A stretch of 64,000 nucleotides of DNA from Paralichthys olivaceus (GCF_024713975.1 NC_091102.1:18129501-18193500), one strand, 5' to 3'. Shown: positions 27,801 through 40,889, numbered from the stretch's first letter. The notes: generated by a model not told the origin, from the sequence alone. A program made the numbers and translations.

Positions 27801-30800
27801 AGATAGCAGCAAAAAAACAAAAAGCTGTAATATCATTGTCTGCAATCATCAAACAAGTCACCTTAACATGTGATAATCTCCCTACATTCCATTCCCTACT
27901 AGACATCAAAATACATGTGATAAGGTACAAGTATGGTGTTCATGAACAAAACAGCACTTGACATAAACTTAAAGTGCTCTTAAGTTGTGAGAAGCTGTCT
28001 CTAAAACCTGCTGCCACAATATTCCTTTGTCTGAGAGAACTGTGTCTTGAAGGAAATGATGTTGTCTAATGTGGGCTGAATTCTGCTATGTCCATTTGGT
28101 CCAAACTTTACCAGACACGGTTTTAAGAGGGGTTTCAGCTGCCCCATGTTTTGCCAATTACACTACATGTTTCATCCACTCCAATGGTCTCTAAGATGCT
28201 CCTTGTCTGGAACCACATTAGCTATTAGAGACCAAATGTGTTCATTCATTGCTTCTTGATCCTCACTGGACCTGGAAACCCTTCCTTTCCTCCATGTTGC
28301 AGGCAGTTCCAAAGCAAAGGAGAATGCAGGGACGTCTGAGGAGTGAAGACACACACTCTATTGCCATGTAGAGGACATTCAGCTCAATGCCATTATGTGT
28401 AAATAGTCATCATCAGATACACACGTCGCCTGAGATGACTTGTCAGAGAAAAGGCTAGAAAAATAATTCCATGTATCTCTGGATCTCTTGAATGAGAACG
28501 AATAAGACGTAAGATTGAAAATTGAGGAAAACATGGAGAGACTTAATGGAATTGAGATGTACCCAAAGACTGCAGCACTGTTAGGGTCAAGGGGAAAGGA
28601 TCCCTCTGCAATTCTCAATAGATATGACAACCAATATTCCGCTTACTTAAAGCTTCTGAGTTTAAAAATGACTGATCAGGTTGAATAGATTCTACTTGTA
28701 ACATTTCTTTTGAAAAATGTCATATAACAATGACACTAAACACACTTTTACTTTTGTCTGAATTGTAGGCATTCAATTCATCATGGTGACTCACAGTGTC
28801 TTTAGAAGGGCTTCTGTCCAGGAAATGAACGATAAACCCTGCGTGCAGAGGTGAAGCTGTGTGTGCAGGAACCATCTCTCATTACAGACAGTACAGCGAG
28901 CCACATCTTCAAATAATATCTTGATATTTTTAGCCTTGATAAAATGGCTTTACAAAAGGATTTTCGGAATCGGGACATTGAGGACGACTATTCGGTGATG
29001 ACGACAAGTGAAACTCATCCTTTTTATCCTCAGGCTTAAGTCTTACACTGGTTTTGATCATTTATGTCTCCAGGGTAGAGGGTGATGAGCCCAGTTTGGT
29101 TTCATGCTGTCTGGAATTCTAATAGGGGCTTTTTGAAATTAGTGACTGGTTGTTAAAGGTAAATCAGTAAACAGAAAGGAAACTCAACTTATCAATGTCA
29201 GCTCAGATTAGCTCAAATTCGTTTAAAAGAGACAAGTTGTTGAGCCTGATGATGAAGCAGACAACACTGTTCCCGTCCACATTTTGAGATGTAGGGTCAA
29301 TCAGATTGACAGCTGAGTGAAACCGACCGGCTTTGACCTCATTTAGTTCATCCAGAAAAGATAAGTGGAGATCGTGGTGAGATGGTTTCATAACAGCAGC
29401 GCTTAAGAGGCAATTACAGCTTCTCCTGAGTGAGGTTTTACAGCAATGCAGCTTTTATCTGTGACACTCATCCCACCGAGTAGTGAACATGAAGGCTCAT
29501 AAACCTGGAACAGAGAACTCTAGGTGGACGGGCAATACTACTTTGTTTAGAGACTGCTTAAAACACAAAACAACAGGACAGAAGAAAAATGACCACAATC
29601 AAACATTCATACACAAAACACAGTGGACCACTCACCACCATGTTATAGGCTTCGGGAACGTTGATTTCAAACTGAAACCTTCCACTTTGGTAGTAACCTT
29701 CGTCTGGAGGAAAATGGACAAGGAAAGACAGAGGACAAGAGTTTTCAGCAATGTTGACACAACTATGTGTTTTATGACAAATTTCCCAGATTAAGCAGAT
29801 TTTCACTTCAGTTATATTCCCCCACACATCAGTGGGGGAATATAAATATACATCTTCATATTTTTTATTTTTTGCAATATGCTTGATTATCATTGTCATT
29901 TTTTACGGAGCACTTTGTGTAGAGGCCGTCAGCACAGTGACTCGTTGAAATCAAGGTCTGGCTTGCATCTGAACTCAATGTAACAGAAGTCAGCAGAGAT
30001 CGACTCGCTCAGCCGAAATCAATCAATCTGTACCAGGAGAATTAATGAGGATCAACTGGATGAATCGAACCTTCATCTTGAACGTGATCTCAAGGGAGTA
30101 GATACATGAATTGTGACCTTTCAGTGTCACCACGTTCAGTAGACCAAACATAGCCCTATTTTAATTCTAGCTTTAAATCTCATAATGCCCAATAACAGAA
30201 CACAAACACACACATTTAAAAATTATGTTTCACTCTCTTTCTCATCCCCTCGGAGTACTCAAGCACAAAAGTTTGAGTTCAGGACTTTGTAATTGGGCGA
30301 TCTAAACCCCACCTGATTCCCTTCAGTGTAACAAAGACGTACGATTTAATTAGACCGCACAAACGGTCTCTCCTGTATAATAAATGAGAAGAGAAAGAGG
30401 GAGCGGGACAGAGTGTGAAATAGAGAGATATATGTTTAAACAAATGTCAAGCGGAAAAAAAGAAAGAAAGACAGAAACAGCAATAGCATCAAGACCAGGG
30501 GATAATGATTACAGAGAGGACGAAACGACAAAAGGAGACAAAACAACAAATTATATGAGGGAGAGAAAAGCGGAAGACAAAGATCATCTACTGACTAACA
30601 GCTGCAGTCAGAGGTCATAAATAATTCATGTTGTCACTACACTGCAACAATCTGTCTTTACTGTCAGAAGACACTGGACACACACACGCACGCACGCACG
30701 CACAAAACCCTGAATCTTTATGCAAATAAATTCTGTCACTTTCAAATGACAGATAGACAGGTTGTGAAGTTGTTTAGAAGAAAACCTACAATGTTATCCC

Positions 30801-32431
30801 AAAATGTGAGAACTACACAAGTACACAAAAGGAGGAAAGAAGCACAACACAGCTTGTACTGCAACATGTACATCACAGCACCTCGTAGTTGCAGTAGATG
30901 TGAATTTTGCTTAGATGTCAATGTTTCCATGATTTCCATCCTACAGCCCTAACAGAACCACTTACAACAAGTAACCACTCTATGCATATCAGGCCGGGCT
31001 TCAAGAACCTGTTCCATTTGAGAACCAGTATCAAAATATCGGAATTGTTCACCTCCAAGCTTATAATCATTTCCCTTTATGATTCTGCTGTGCTTTTCTT
31101 AAAGTGCTCATTGCAATACAATGACGTCAAACACGTCTATTCTTTTATTATTCTATTGTTCACTTGCTACAAGCATACAAGCACCACAGCAATTTCCTGA
31201 ATGGGATACCATATGTTTGACACTTCTCTGCTTCCTAACTGAGCAGCATATTAACAGACAGTTAATATATACGTTATAATAACAATAGCAACAGGGACAG
31301 CAGATTTTTATTAAGTAAACACTGGCACATCTTTTTACAATCAACTCCCATCCCTAAAACTTTAACACCTTTAACACTGATGTATACATTTAATGATTAA
31401 ATTATTAAAAATGATTATAGTAAATTATTAAAATTACAACATTTAAATAATAAAATCCTCAATCTCAGGATTTTAAGAATCAAGATCATTAATAAAGATG
31501 TAATGAATTGGTAAACCTTTTTTAACCTATACATCTGATTAAATGGAGCTTTCCTATTACAAACAAACTTCACCAAGACAGGCCGTACTCTAAGGACCCT
31601 GACGTCAAACACAACAGCTTTTTGATCTCAACTGTCTGACTGAGGCAAAGAAATCCCATATAAAAAACATAACCCTCATTTAGATTAACTGGTAGATTCA
31701 TTTGAGACTTCCCTGCAGGAAGGCAGAGTGATGCAGAGTGACAGGTACAAGGCTTAACTGGTGTTGACAGATAGTTCATGCTTGTGACAGAGCTTTGAAA
31801 GACTCATGTGCAAGCACAACCCAGGGAGACTGAATATCAGAAAAACCAAGCAGCCAAACAGTGTATCATGAAAATATGAGGTGATCATGGAAGTAAGAAA
31901 GTAGTTCAATAGGGAACTTCATTACTTTTTTTATCATTTTAATTCAATTTAAATTTGGTTTTATTTGCTCTTCAACACACATTTGTCTGCATGTATAATA
32001 TTCTATCATATAATATGCTGTGCATGTCACTGTGGTGAAAACTAAAAGCTCAATGCCTTTCCCACAGCAGAAGACATTTTCACAAGAAATGATATAGTAT
32101 AAAATAAGGCAGCAGAGCTTCTTCAGTATTAAATATTGTCTAACCACAAAGGTTTACTACATTCTGACTGTAACTTGAAGCTGTACACTACTTTGCAGAG
32201 TTGAACTTCTGATGAGCGTGCAGCCTCGTCTTGGCCGCCAACCAACAAAATAACAGGCTGTGGTTGTTTATCGCAAAACACCTCTCACTATTGCTGTTGG
32301 CGTAATCCTTTGTTTACCATGATTATCTGTGCAACAATTCTCAAGCAAGCACAAACAGTAGCATACAAACTGAATAACCGGTGCTTGCCATTAATTACAA
32401 ATACTGTGATGGCCTCTTTCCCCCATAGAGA

Positions 32432-32488
<57 letters not shown>

Positions 32489-35400
32489 TTGGCCTAGCTG
32501 TAAGAGTTTGGACTGGCCATCCCTCCACCAACTTTGGTGAATCCTGCTTACAAATAAATAAAGAAACCACAGGACAGACATGAGTTTAGAGATAAGCTCC
32601 CTGGTTGCTGTACTAAAGAAAGAGGAAAAATAATGGAAAGAAGCACTTCTGTAAGCCTTGATGTCAAGATGATTTTGTCGCACACTGGTTCAAGTATAAG
32701 GAATATTGGACAACCTGCATCCTGGGGCAAGTTCCCTTTGAATTTTATTTTCCTGCCTCACCACAATTACAATCTGTGTGGTAGAAATTGAAGATTCTAT
32801 GTGGATAGTGTCTACTTTATAAACTGCTGTTTGCAAAGAAACTTTGGCAGCACAGGAAAGTAAAAATGAGACAACTACTACTTACTACTTTTCTTAACTT
32901 GAATACTTTATTTGTGCAATAGATACGAGGGAATGTAGTTACCAGATAAAAGTCTTAGTAAATTGAAACAGTATTTTCACAGAATTCTACTGTACGTGAA
33001 TTATAGAGATTACCCACAAGAACGAAATTATTTTCTCTGGATCTGTCACTACATTTTCAGTAGAATGGTGTTTGTGTTAAGCAAACAATGACGATCGATG
33101 AACAGACATCACCTTCCCAACTTTAACTCGAGAGGAAACTGAACGTGGGCAGGAAAGAGAGTAAACAAAGGAGAAAAGAAATTGCAAAAAGAGAAAAGAG
33201 CATGTCAAAGGTAATGAAAAGGGGAGATGGATGTGTGTGGTGGTTGAGGAACGGTAGACACAGCCTTTTGAATAATTGACCAAGTCTTTCTCTGAGAACT
33301 CAATCTCCTTATCAACGGGTCTGAAAGAACATGACACCAAACCTTTGCTCTAATTGCTGATCTTTGCTTTTCTCTGCAGATTTTGCCGACAAAGGCCTTC
33401 GTGAGCTGTCCCAGAATCCGGGCGAGGGATGAATCACAGGCACCGGCGCTCGCACACGAGGCCGATCAAACGGATGCTGTCTCAAATTATCAAGGTGTCA
33501 CATCATCATCTCGAAAATGTATGCCCGAAAGTTCTTACTGCATTCTAACTCTCATAACAAATTTAACTCAACAAATATATCTTTAGAACATTAGCAAGTA
33601 TTAGGCACTGTAAATGTTTAGTCCTTAAAATGCAACTATTAAAAGTTTCAAGTAATTCAATAAAAATAACTGCAGAAATAAAGTGATCGTTTAAAATTAG
33701 CAGTTAGTATATCAAACAAAAACCTCCCATCATTTTGAGAAATATGATCATTTACATGTGTTGTCATACTAACATAGGACATTCATCCTTACTGTGCTTG
33801 CCGTAATTGCATGTGCACACAGTTGTCTGTACTATAAGATTAACATGATTATTACTTTATTAATTGGTTTAGATAATGTGGCTAAGCTGTTGTCTTTACT
33901 GTGTCTAAAAAGCAGAAAGAGTATAAAACTGAAAATTACAAACATTTAATGTTGATCTTTTGAGAGAAGCAGAAGATTCGGCATAATTTTCCTCAGCACA
34001 TATCTGGTCCGGCGTCATCGAAGTTATTCATGAAAATATTCTCTACATGTTTCAACTGCACCCAATTACCAGCATCTAGCTTTGCTCCTTCCTTTCACAC
34101 ACTCGCGCACACTCGCGCGCGCACGCACACGCACACGCACACACGCACACACGCACACACACACACACACACACACAGCTTAATTTAAAGCATTGTCAAA
34201 AAAAGAGATGAAGATATATCGTCACATTTTACAAACAGGGGAAATGAGAAGGTGACATTGGGATTCAGCACAACGAGAACGTGTGGGTATGACAGATAGT
34301 GAGAAGGGAGCACGAGGTAAGAGAGCCTCCAGAGACCTGGGTAATTCCACACCAGTGTGTTTGGTTTGTACAATATTCGACAGGTAGCCCACTTAGCTTG
34401 GAACACTGCTGAGCAAGCAGATTGGATTTAGGGAATAATGACGGTGCAGAGGAAATGTAGAAATACAGAGAAGGCTTGGGTAGAATACTTCATGGGACAA
34501 ACACAGGCTTAGGAACAAATTGCTAACATTTGCAGTCTACCACTCCATCATATACACGCAATATTCTAGACCCACCATAATTCGCTCACAGAAAAAGACC
34601 ACATATTGTCTGGAAGATTGTGCAAAATGAGAAAGCAGTGGATTTGGTTGAATGTAGCAGGCTGCGGCTCTTCAGAGACGTGTATCACATTTGGTTGTGA
34701 ATTTTCATTTTGATTTTTTCAATCTGGTAAATAGAGATAAACGATAAAGCTTATGTTTTCTGGCTTAACACATTCGTTCAGATGTTCTGGTTTCCATTCT
34801 TAGATTCAAAATTCACAGGACAAGGACATATATGATTTGTTTTTTTTTACTGTAAGTATCAAACAAATCAGGCCACTTGTCCACTGATCAAAAAAAAAAC
34901 ATCTGGCTTTTGTCTGCAATGGGAATGGCAACAATCAGCATTCATGCCAAATGACTCTGCAGTTGACAGGTTTCTATTGGCTCCAGCTTTGATAGGCAGA
35001 GATAGAATGAACACGCTAATTTCTCCTTCCTCTTTATTTTGGCAGTGTAGACGCTGCCAGCTTCACTTTTTCTGAGTGATTCTGGGCTTTGGTAAGTAAA
35101 TAGCTATGAAGTTTGTGTACCTTCTGGTAGGTACTTCTTAGGGAACCAACGAGCAATAGTGATTTTTTTCTTTGTATCATGCAAAATGCAACACCGACAA
35201 GACAGCAAAGGGAGAGAGCCCCTCAGTTTCCGGAACGTTCAGGATGTCGACAATGACTCACCAGGGGAAAAAATAGAAAGGCCAACTCCTCTACTGGCAA
35301 TGTGAAAGGAGTGATTAGCCATTTTTAGCCGGTTTAAAAATGGCATCAAGTGTTCCTAGTTTTTCTGCATCTCATGTAACAGGAGTAACTTTTAACTTGT

Positions 35401-38400
35401 CACATATTTAAATAAACAACATGGAAAAACAGGCAAAGATGGTGTTCTTGTTCATTTTCTTACCAGGAGACACGGCCAGCTGAAAATGATGCAGCTGGTC
35501 TTCATCGGGGAAACTGGCTTTGCATGTACCTGAACCAGAACAGATGGAGAGGGCGTGTCAATTGTTAGAGCAAAAGGATAAAGCACCTATAATAGAGTCT
35601 GCCATTAATTATAAGTACATGTTTTTATGTCCAATAATGGAATCCTAAATCAATGTTGTATTTTCATTCCATTCTCACTAACACTGTGTTCATACAGTCT
35701 GCACAGACTGTATGTATGAAACAGGCCTGCGGGAGTCCCTGTGGCACCACATTCCCCCCTGGTGTCCGAGGACATTCATTGCACTCCAGACGTCACTTTT
35801 TAATCTAAGTTCATGTGCAGAAACTTGTGTGAACTCAACAAAACATCACAGCAGCTCTTTTCAATGAAAAGCTCTCTTTTTTTCTAAATATGTTATGAAT
35901 GTAAACATTAAATCTAACACAACACTACAGAGTTTAGTCTGAATGATCAGATAATCTTCTGTGGGTTGCATGTTAAATACACATGTAACACTCAACTCGT
36001 CATTCATGGTGCTCTTATCATGTCTAAGTTAATCTGTATTTTTTCAGACTCACTCCACTAAAATCATTGATCATTTATGATAACTTGGGCTGATAAAACG
36101 TGTTAATGTTTCTCCTCTTGATGGTGAAAAGCCTATATATCTAAATATAAATAACATCGGTCATTGCTTTGCACTTTCAATTCCCTTTTCTGATCGTCAC
36201 CATTCCAAAACAATCCTCGGGATCTTCTCAGCTTTTGTTTTAAATAGACGTCCCACACTGGGTTCACAGCCTGAATTGGCAGACATCTAAATGTATGGCG
36301 AGTATGAAAAGCAAAAGACATCTTTACAGGCTGTTTCAGCATTGTGGGGTGATTTCTGAGTATTTTCCTAGTTCCACCCCCTTGTTCACATATTTCTTCA
36401 CCCATTTGTTTGTATCAGTTCTGCGAGGATGTTAGGCAGTGACCTAGGAGCAACTCCCTTGTTTGTGTCCACAGTCCTCATAGTAACTAAATACCAACAG
36501 AGTTTATTTACCAATTTTGTGAAAATTAACACTGTTGAATTGCCTTTTTTCTGTATATAACATTTTCCCCAAGCAAATCAGTCAACTTTCTTACTTTCTA
36601 GTTTAACCTACATAAACCAGCTTCCATGGTCCTGACCTGAGAGGACAAACTCATTAGACCACAAACAAAACCAAGCAGCCAAAGCAATCATAATGGATTC
36701 TGCTCTCATGCATAACAATAACCTGATGACTGACTAATGAAGATCTGATATTCTGGGGTGTTAATTCTCAAAAACAGGAGCCAGCACTGAAATAAAAGTT
36801 TAGAGTGAAGTTTGTTGGAGCAAATCCTTCCCAGGATGGGTATGACAATTTTGACAAGCATGAAACTCATCAAAGCCCTGGAGCGTGTGTGTGTTTTTAA
36901 TATTAAAGACTATGGCTCGTTTCCATCTTATTACAGCAAGATTAATGCAGCAGAGCTGGTGGGTCTGGATAAAAAATGAAAAACTGGAGAAATTATGCTT
37001 TAAAGACGATTTCCTACAGCAAAAATGAATGAGTCAATAATTTACACTGACCATACTTTAATAAATAACTTGATGTGTACAGGCTAAACATTCTATCAAC
37101 AAACACTATTAAATATTACAATTGAAAAAAACGGACATATTCACATTTAATATTAAAGATAATCAGATTCAGGCTGAATAGCTTCATGTTATTGTTATGC
37201 AGTTTTAAGAACTATTAAAAATGACCTGCACCAGAGAACTATAGTAATGTTTGGTATATTAATTCTGTTAGTGAGCTGTAACACTTTAAGAAGTATTTAC
37301 TCATAAAGATGTGGATCTGAATAAATGCTAATGTAAGCACAGGGAGGAGACAGAACAATAAATCCTAAAAAAGGAGTCTGACTCAACCCACTCAGTTACT
37401 GCAGTGCACAGAGGTGTGTGGTGTACTCACTGGGGAGGTTGGCTTCAAGTTCTGCAACTTCTGTTGAGAGAAAATGACAACGAAGATCGTGAGAGGAACC
37501 GAGGCAACATCAAAGATGCTAATGCACATAGTCACAGTTTGAGGCACTGTAATGATACCTGCTCAGCAAATTTCCTATGTGAGCAACGAATATTAAGTTT
37601 TAAAAATCTCCAGGAGGAAAAACAGATTAGAGGAGTTGAGGAGAGGGTTGTGTACCTGGTGTTGGGCGTGCATGGGTAAAGTTTTAAGTATAAGTTTAAG
37701 CTTTCTCAACATATTTCACTTTTGATTTGCATGAGCTGCTGGTTCAATGCCTTAGGTCTCCTAGTCTCTCCAGGAAAAAAAAAACTGGGGGGAAAAGAGG
37801 AAACGCCACAAACTACATATTTAATCAATGAGAAAATAGTTATCTCTATAGGGTGGGTTCAGCCTCTCTGGACAATCTATGTGGTGGTTCTAGCGTGTCG
37901 TCTTAATAACATCTGGTTTAATAAGGATATTTCTTTCCACTCATCCCATTTCACATGTAGGTCAGAACATAGTCATGTCCCTTGGAGTTAGTGGGGAGTT
38001 TTTACGAAGCTACTGTTTTCCCAAGAACAACTTGCTTTTATCAGAACAAGTGTTCTTGCGAAATTCTTCTAAAAGATCATCAATTAATTCAAGTGTCTCT
38101 GAGCAGTGAAACCTCGTCAAAACAATGTTCGCTGCACTTCTTTGCCTCAGTAGGACACACTTTACTTTTTCACGTTTTGCTATCTAAATTCTCTGAAAGC
38201 TAATGATCCGAAAGATTTGTTTTGTTAAAGAAGACAAAGATGACAAAATAACCAAGCTCCCTTGGTAAGAGCAGGAAACAGATGCATTAATACAATTCTT
38301 AATACGGAGCAGATTTAGTTTTATAATTACAAGCTATGTGGTTTTCTGTTTCCCACAACATCCATCTAGACATTAACTCTCTTACAAAACAAAGCCGCTT

Positions 38401-39074
38401 GTTGACTCACATTCTTTGACTTTTAAATTATATAAAACTCTTGCATCAAGCTGTAACCTTAATCAAACTGGTCAAAGCAATCTGGTAGCGTGCAAGTAAA
38501 TGCACACACTATAGAAATAAAACCCAACCTGGAACATTACAGACAGTCTGAGATAAATGTAAACAGAAAATTGAGAACTCATTCAAATTTAAGGGAGAGA
38601 GCAGGCAGGTCTCTAAGAAGTCATGTTTCAAGGCAATAAGATGAAGCTATTAATAGGGACAGGGAGAAACAGGTGGATGAAGAAGAAGGAAGGAAGCAAC
38701 AAAGACATTGAAATAGAAGGAAAAGCCCAAACATCCATGGAGGAAGAGGAACATGAAGAATTCATACAAAATTAATTCATGTCTGCCAAAGTTCTTTTGT
38801 GCGTCAGAGTTTGAATAAACCACGTTTAGTAGAATAACATTGTTAAAAAACACTGTCTGTCCTCAAATATTAAGACAGCTGGGATTGAATCGAGAACCCT
38901 GCGACCTTCAGAGGATAAGAAGTAAAGATATTGTATGGATAAAGAAATGAATAGTGTACCTTTGGTAAGGAGGCGGTCTCTGATCGAGACTCTGTGGGTG
39001 GAGTCGGAGGCTCCAGAGGCACGTCCAGTCTTTCCTCCATCCTCCCTCTTCAGTTTACTGGCCAATGTAAGCAT
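11034..39074 (-). CDS. ube2f: NEDD8-conjugating enzyme E2 F (UBE2F), 9 coding exons
   Basis: E2 enzyme that accepts NEDD8 from the UBA3-NAE1 E1 and, with RBX2, passes it to cullin-5 (known for the family). Coding exons in transcript order: 38960-39074, 37431-37460, 35464-35529, 29636-29703, 26440-26510, 26017-26074, 21235-21267, 19890-19952 and 11034-11084. All introns are GT-AG and phases agree. The sum is 555 bp, giving 184 residues plus TGA; the human protein, as I recall it, has 185. The N-terminus starts [12 protein letters not shown], the family's docking extension. The UBC fold follows from about residue 30, with HPN at 105-107 in [13 protein letters not shown] and the catalytic Cys at 115. 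[15 protein letters not shown] sits near the C-terminus and the protein ends YIKNYAR. The chosen start is the first Met, in context GTAGCC-ATG, and matches the conserved MLTL terminus. Exon 2 is a 30-bp microexon. Introns reach 8.8 kb. No frame damage is seen. Confidence 0.97.
13015..13140. repeat. fragment of a dispersed fish repeat (GCTAGC/GAGCTAAATGCT type)
   Basis: Contains GAGCTAAATGCTCACAACATGCTGACA with alternating CATGC and GCTAGC motifs, related to 44,150-44,370. It lies in ube2f intron 8 and is degenerate. Confidence 0.45.
15754..15814 (+). repeat. (TG)n microsatellite
   Basis: Uninterrupted TG dinucleotide run of about 60 bases in ube2f intron 8. Confidence 0.97.
17320..17404 (+). 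repeat. 30/18-bp tandem repeat in ube2f intron 8
   Basis: The unit starting AACTAACAATAGTGTAAC occurs at 17320, 17350 and 17368. The first and third carry the extra ACCTCAGTAAC(A/C) tail and the middle one lacks it. A partial unit follows at 17398. Confidence 0.9.
22540..22881 (+). mobile_element. MITE-like dispersed repeat, copy 1 (ube2f intron 6)
   Basis: It starts AAAGGTACAGTGTGTAGAAT and matches 54206-54550 over most of its length, including CTGAACACCCCTCACCTCAC and ATATAAAGTATTTAAATATA. It has no coding capacity. The distal terminus seen in the other copy is not clear here. I recognise this type as common in fish genomes (memory only). Confidence 0.65.
24847..25147 (+). repeat. 301-bp direct repeat, copy 1 (ube2f intron 6)
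   Basis: It aligns without gaps to 26547-26847 at a constant offset of 1,700 bases, with 8 mismatches that I counted (about 97% identity). It shows no open frame and no terminal inverted repeats, and I do not recognise it as a known element. The two copies bracket ube2f exons 5 and 6. Confidence 0.9.
26511..29635 (-). other. ube2f: ube2f intron 4 (3.1 kb)
   Basis: Contains copy 2 of the 301-bp direct repeat at its 3' end. Nothing else is recognised. Confidence 0.85.
26547..26847 (+). repeat. 301-bp direct repeat, copy 2 (ube2f intron 4)
   Basis: Same orientation as the copy at 24847-25147. Its edge lies only 36 bases from the acceptor of ube2f exon 5 (exon edge 26510), so it adjoins or supplies the polypyrimidine/branch region of that acceptor. 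Confidence 0.9.
29813..29844. other. perfect 13-bp inverted repeat (hairpin) in ube2f intron 3
   Basis: Arms TATATTCCCCCAC and GTGGGGGAATATA are separated by ACATCA. The hairpin lies 110 bases upstream of the ube2f exon 4 acceptor on the transcribed strand. It does not look like a known RNA gene. Confidence 0.85.
32438..32486 (+). repeat. (CA)n microsatellite
   Basis: Perfect CA run of about 48 bases in ube2f intron 3. It creates low-complexity open frames on both strands. Confidence 0.97.
34096..34177 (+). repeat. compound (CA)n/(CG)n microsatellite
   Basis: CACACTCGCGCACACTCGCG followed by GCACGCACAC-type units and a pure CA tail, all alternating purine-pyrimidine. In ube2f intron 3. Confidence 0.9.
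35530..38959 (-). other. ube2f: ube2f introns 1-2 of the coding region, around the 30-bp exon
   Basis: Introns 35530-37430 and 37461-38959 flank the microexon 37431-37460. Apart from the small inverted repeat at 35691 I see nothing recognisable. Confidence 0.85.
35691..35714. other. perfect 10-bp inverted repeat in ube2f intron 2
   Basis: CATACAGTCT and AGACTGTATG separated by GCAC, 162 bases upstream of the exon 3 acceptor on the transcribed strand. Confidence 0.8.
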
Positions 39075-39139
39075 GGCTACACTGTTGTGGTCTGCCTCGG
39101 TCTGCCCCACGCTGCTGCACTGCACTGCTGCTCAAATGC
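39075..39139 (-). other. ube2f: ube2f 5' UTR part of the start-codon exon
   Basis: On the minus strand a TGTGATTGTCAG acceptor ends at 39140, so the exon with the ATG would span 38960-39139. The 65 bases before the ATG would then be untranslated. Other AG dinucleotides (GCAG, CAG) lie inside this stretch, so the exact acceptor is uncertain. Confidence 0.5.
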
Positions 39140-39859
39140 CTGACAATCACACAGATCAGATACAGAGTACATAGTTAATTGTATCATATGGCAGAAAAGA
39201 GGAGAAAGATATGTTTCATTAATGCAGCTACAAATGGATTTGTTGTGAGAGAGCCTGCGCTTTGACCAAAAAATACCTAATACTGGCAAATTTTGATTTA
39301 ACTGTTGAATACAACTATATGTGTCATCTATGTGAGACACTGGTGATATGTCCAGGCTGCAGCTATTGATAAGGTATATGAAGAACAAACAGACATGTGT
39401 TAAGAGATAAATTATAGGTCAAAACTCTATTCTTCATAGAAATAACTGACATTTCCACATCAATTCATTAATATTCAACTGATCCAAAGCAACAGCAAAA
39501 TAGCAGGAAAACAATAAGGTACTTCAACCCCATGCTCCTGCCAACTTTCCCAGTTCCCAATGCAGCTCCAGCAGGAAGCTGTTATCTATGTTATGACATT
39601 GTTAGGTTCATAGATGTAAACCTTTTGTCTTTACTTTCTCCAACATTCCAAAGACATGTAGCTTTATTGATAGATTATTGCCAACTCTAAATTGTCCATG
39701 GGTGTAAATACGAGTGGGAATAGTTGGTTGTCTCAGCCCTATGTTGGACTGGCAACCTGTCCAGGGTGTACCCCCCCCGCAACCCTCAATAGGATAAGCA
39801 GTGTTGCTAATGGATGAATCTGTGTCTTTGCTTTCATTCACTTGTTGAAGTGAGAGGTT

Positions 39860-40100
39860 CTAGTGCATTGTGGTAAATGGACTGCATTCTAGTCTCAGTG
39901 ACCACTCAAAGGGCTTCATAATCACATACTCATTCATATAGTGCTTCTATATATAGCCACAGCTATCAGGGTTAATTTGGGGTTCAGCGTCTGGCCAAAG
40001 GCCACTTGAATTTGTGGAGTGTAAGGGCTAAGGGATCAAACCACTGACCTTTCGATTAGTGGATCGGACCACTGCTGCTCCTGAGCCAAAACTGCCCATT
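39860..40100 (+). repeat. dispersed fish repeat with tRNA-like end
   Basis: Begins TGGTAAATGGACTGCATTCT, continues with CAGTGACCACTCAAAGGGCT, TAATTTGGGGTTCAGCGTCT and GGATCAAACCACTGACCTTT, and ends near CTGCTCCTGAGCC. This order matches a repeat I know as common in teleost DNA. It lies in the predicted 5' UTR intron of ube2f. Confidence 0.65.
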
Positions 40101-40889
40101 TAATTGTGGCCAGTCTGGCATTTATTCCAAATGCATATATAAAATTAGCATTCGAAATTTCTCGAGGAAGTCTTTTACCCCCTCTCTCAACAGGAGCTAT
40201 TCACTGGTGTCTCTGTGCGTGTCCAGTCTGAGCGCGGCAGGGGCTCGAGTTGGGCCACAGCACAGGCAGAGGGGGAAGGTATCAGGTAACACCCGTGTCT
40301 CACTGACTCAACAGCCCACCTGCCTCGGCTGTCAATCACTGCAGCCTGGCATTGCTGGCTGACACACAGACTACCTGGATGTTAGTCACAGAGCTGCAGG
40401 GAGAGAGGGTCCTGCAGCAAAGACAGACGACAGAGCTGGCAGAGAAAATACCAACACTAAGGATGATGCACCGCCTGACAAATAGAGAACATACACATTG
40501 ATCCTGTTGTGCAATTACACAGATATACAGTCCCTGATATAACCTCACAGGCACCCATGTGATTATATAAATATATATGCTTATTTACAACACAGCATAT
40601 GGAGTGAGTTCAGCTGCTGGGCGTAGCCTGATTGCAAAATGATCTTTGTAACTCTCAACTAAGCTACTTAATTGACTTCAGTTAACTTCCGCAAACACAA
40701 ATGTGTGTGTAGCTCTGATGGCATAAGACCTGTTGTGGTATTTAACAGCACTCTCACTTAGGACTCGCAGTCATGTAGATACTTTTCTGAGCCTCGTCAC
40801 TGCTCTGCTCTGGCAAGAACTCTCCGTCATAACAAACCGCTAACACTGCTAATCACAGCTAGCTAGATAGAGTCTGTGAGCTTACACCC

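Larger units (their letters stand above)
29704..35463 (-). other. ube2f: ube2f intron 3 (5.8 kb)
   Basis: Contains two CA-type microsatellites, the 13-bp hairpin and an unexplained CpG-containing segment at 33,380-33,500. No supportable nested gene. Confidence 0.8.

Noticed and set aside
30384..30620. Charged 78-residue open frame, plus strand
   Set aside because: Purine-rich low-complexity intron sequence (GAGAGA/AAAGAAAG) of ube2f.
32288..32683. 131-residue open frame with a Val-Cys run, minus strand
   Set aside because: Produced by reading through the CA microsatellite.
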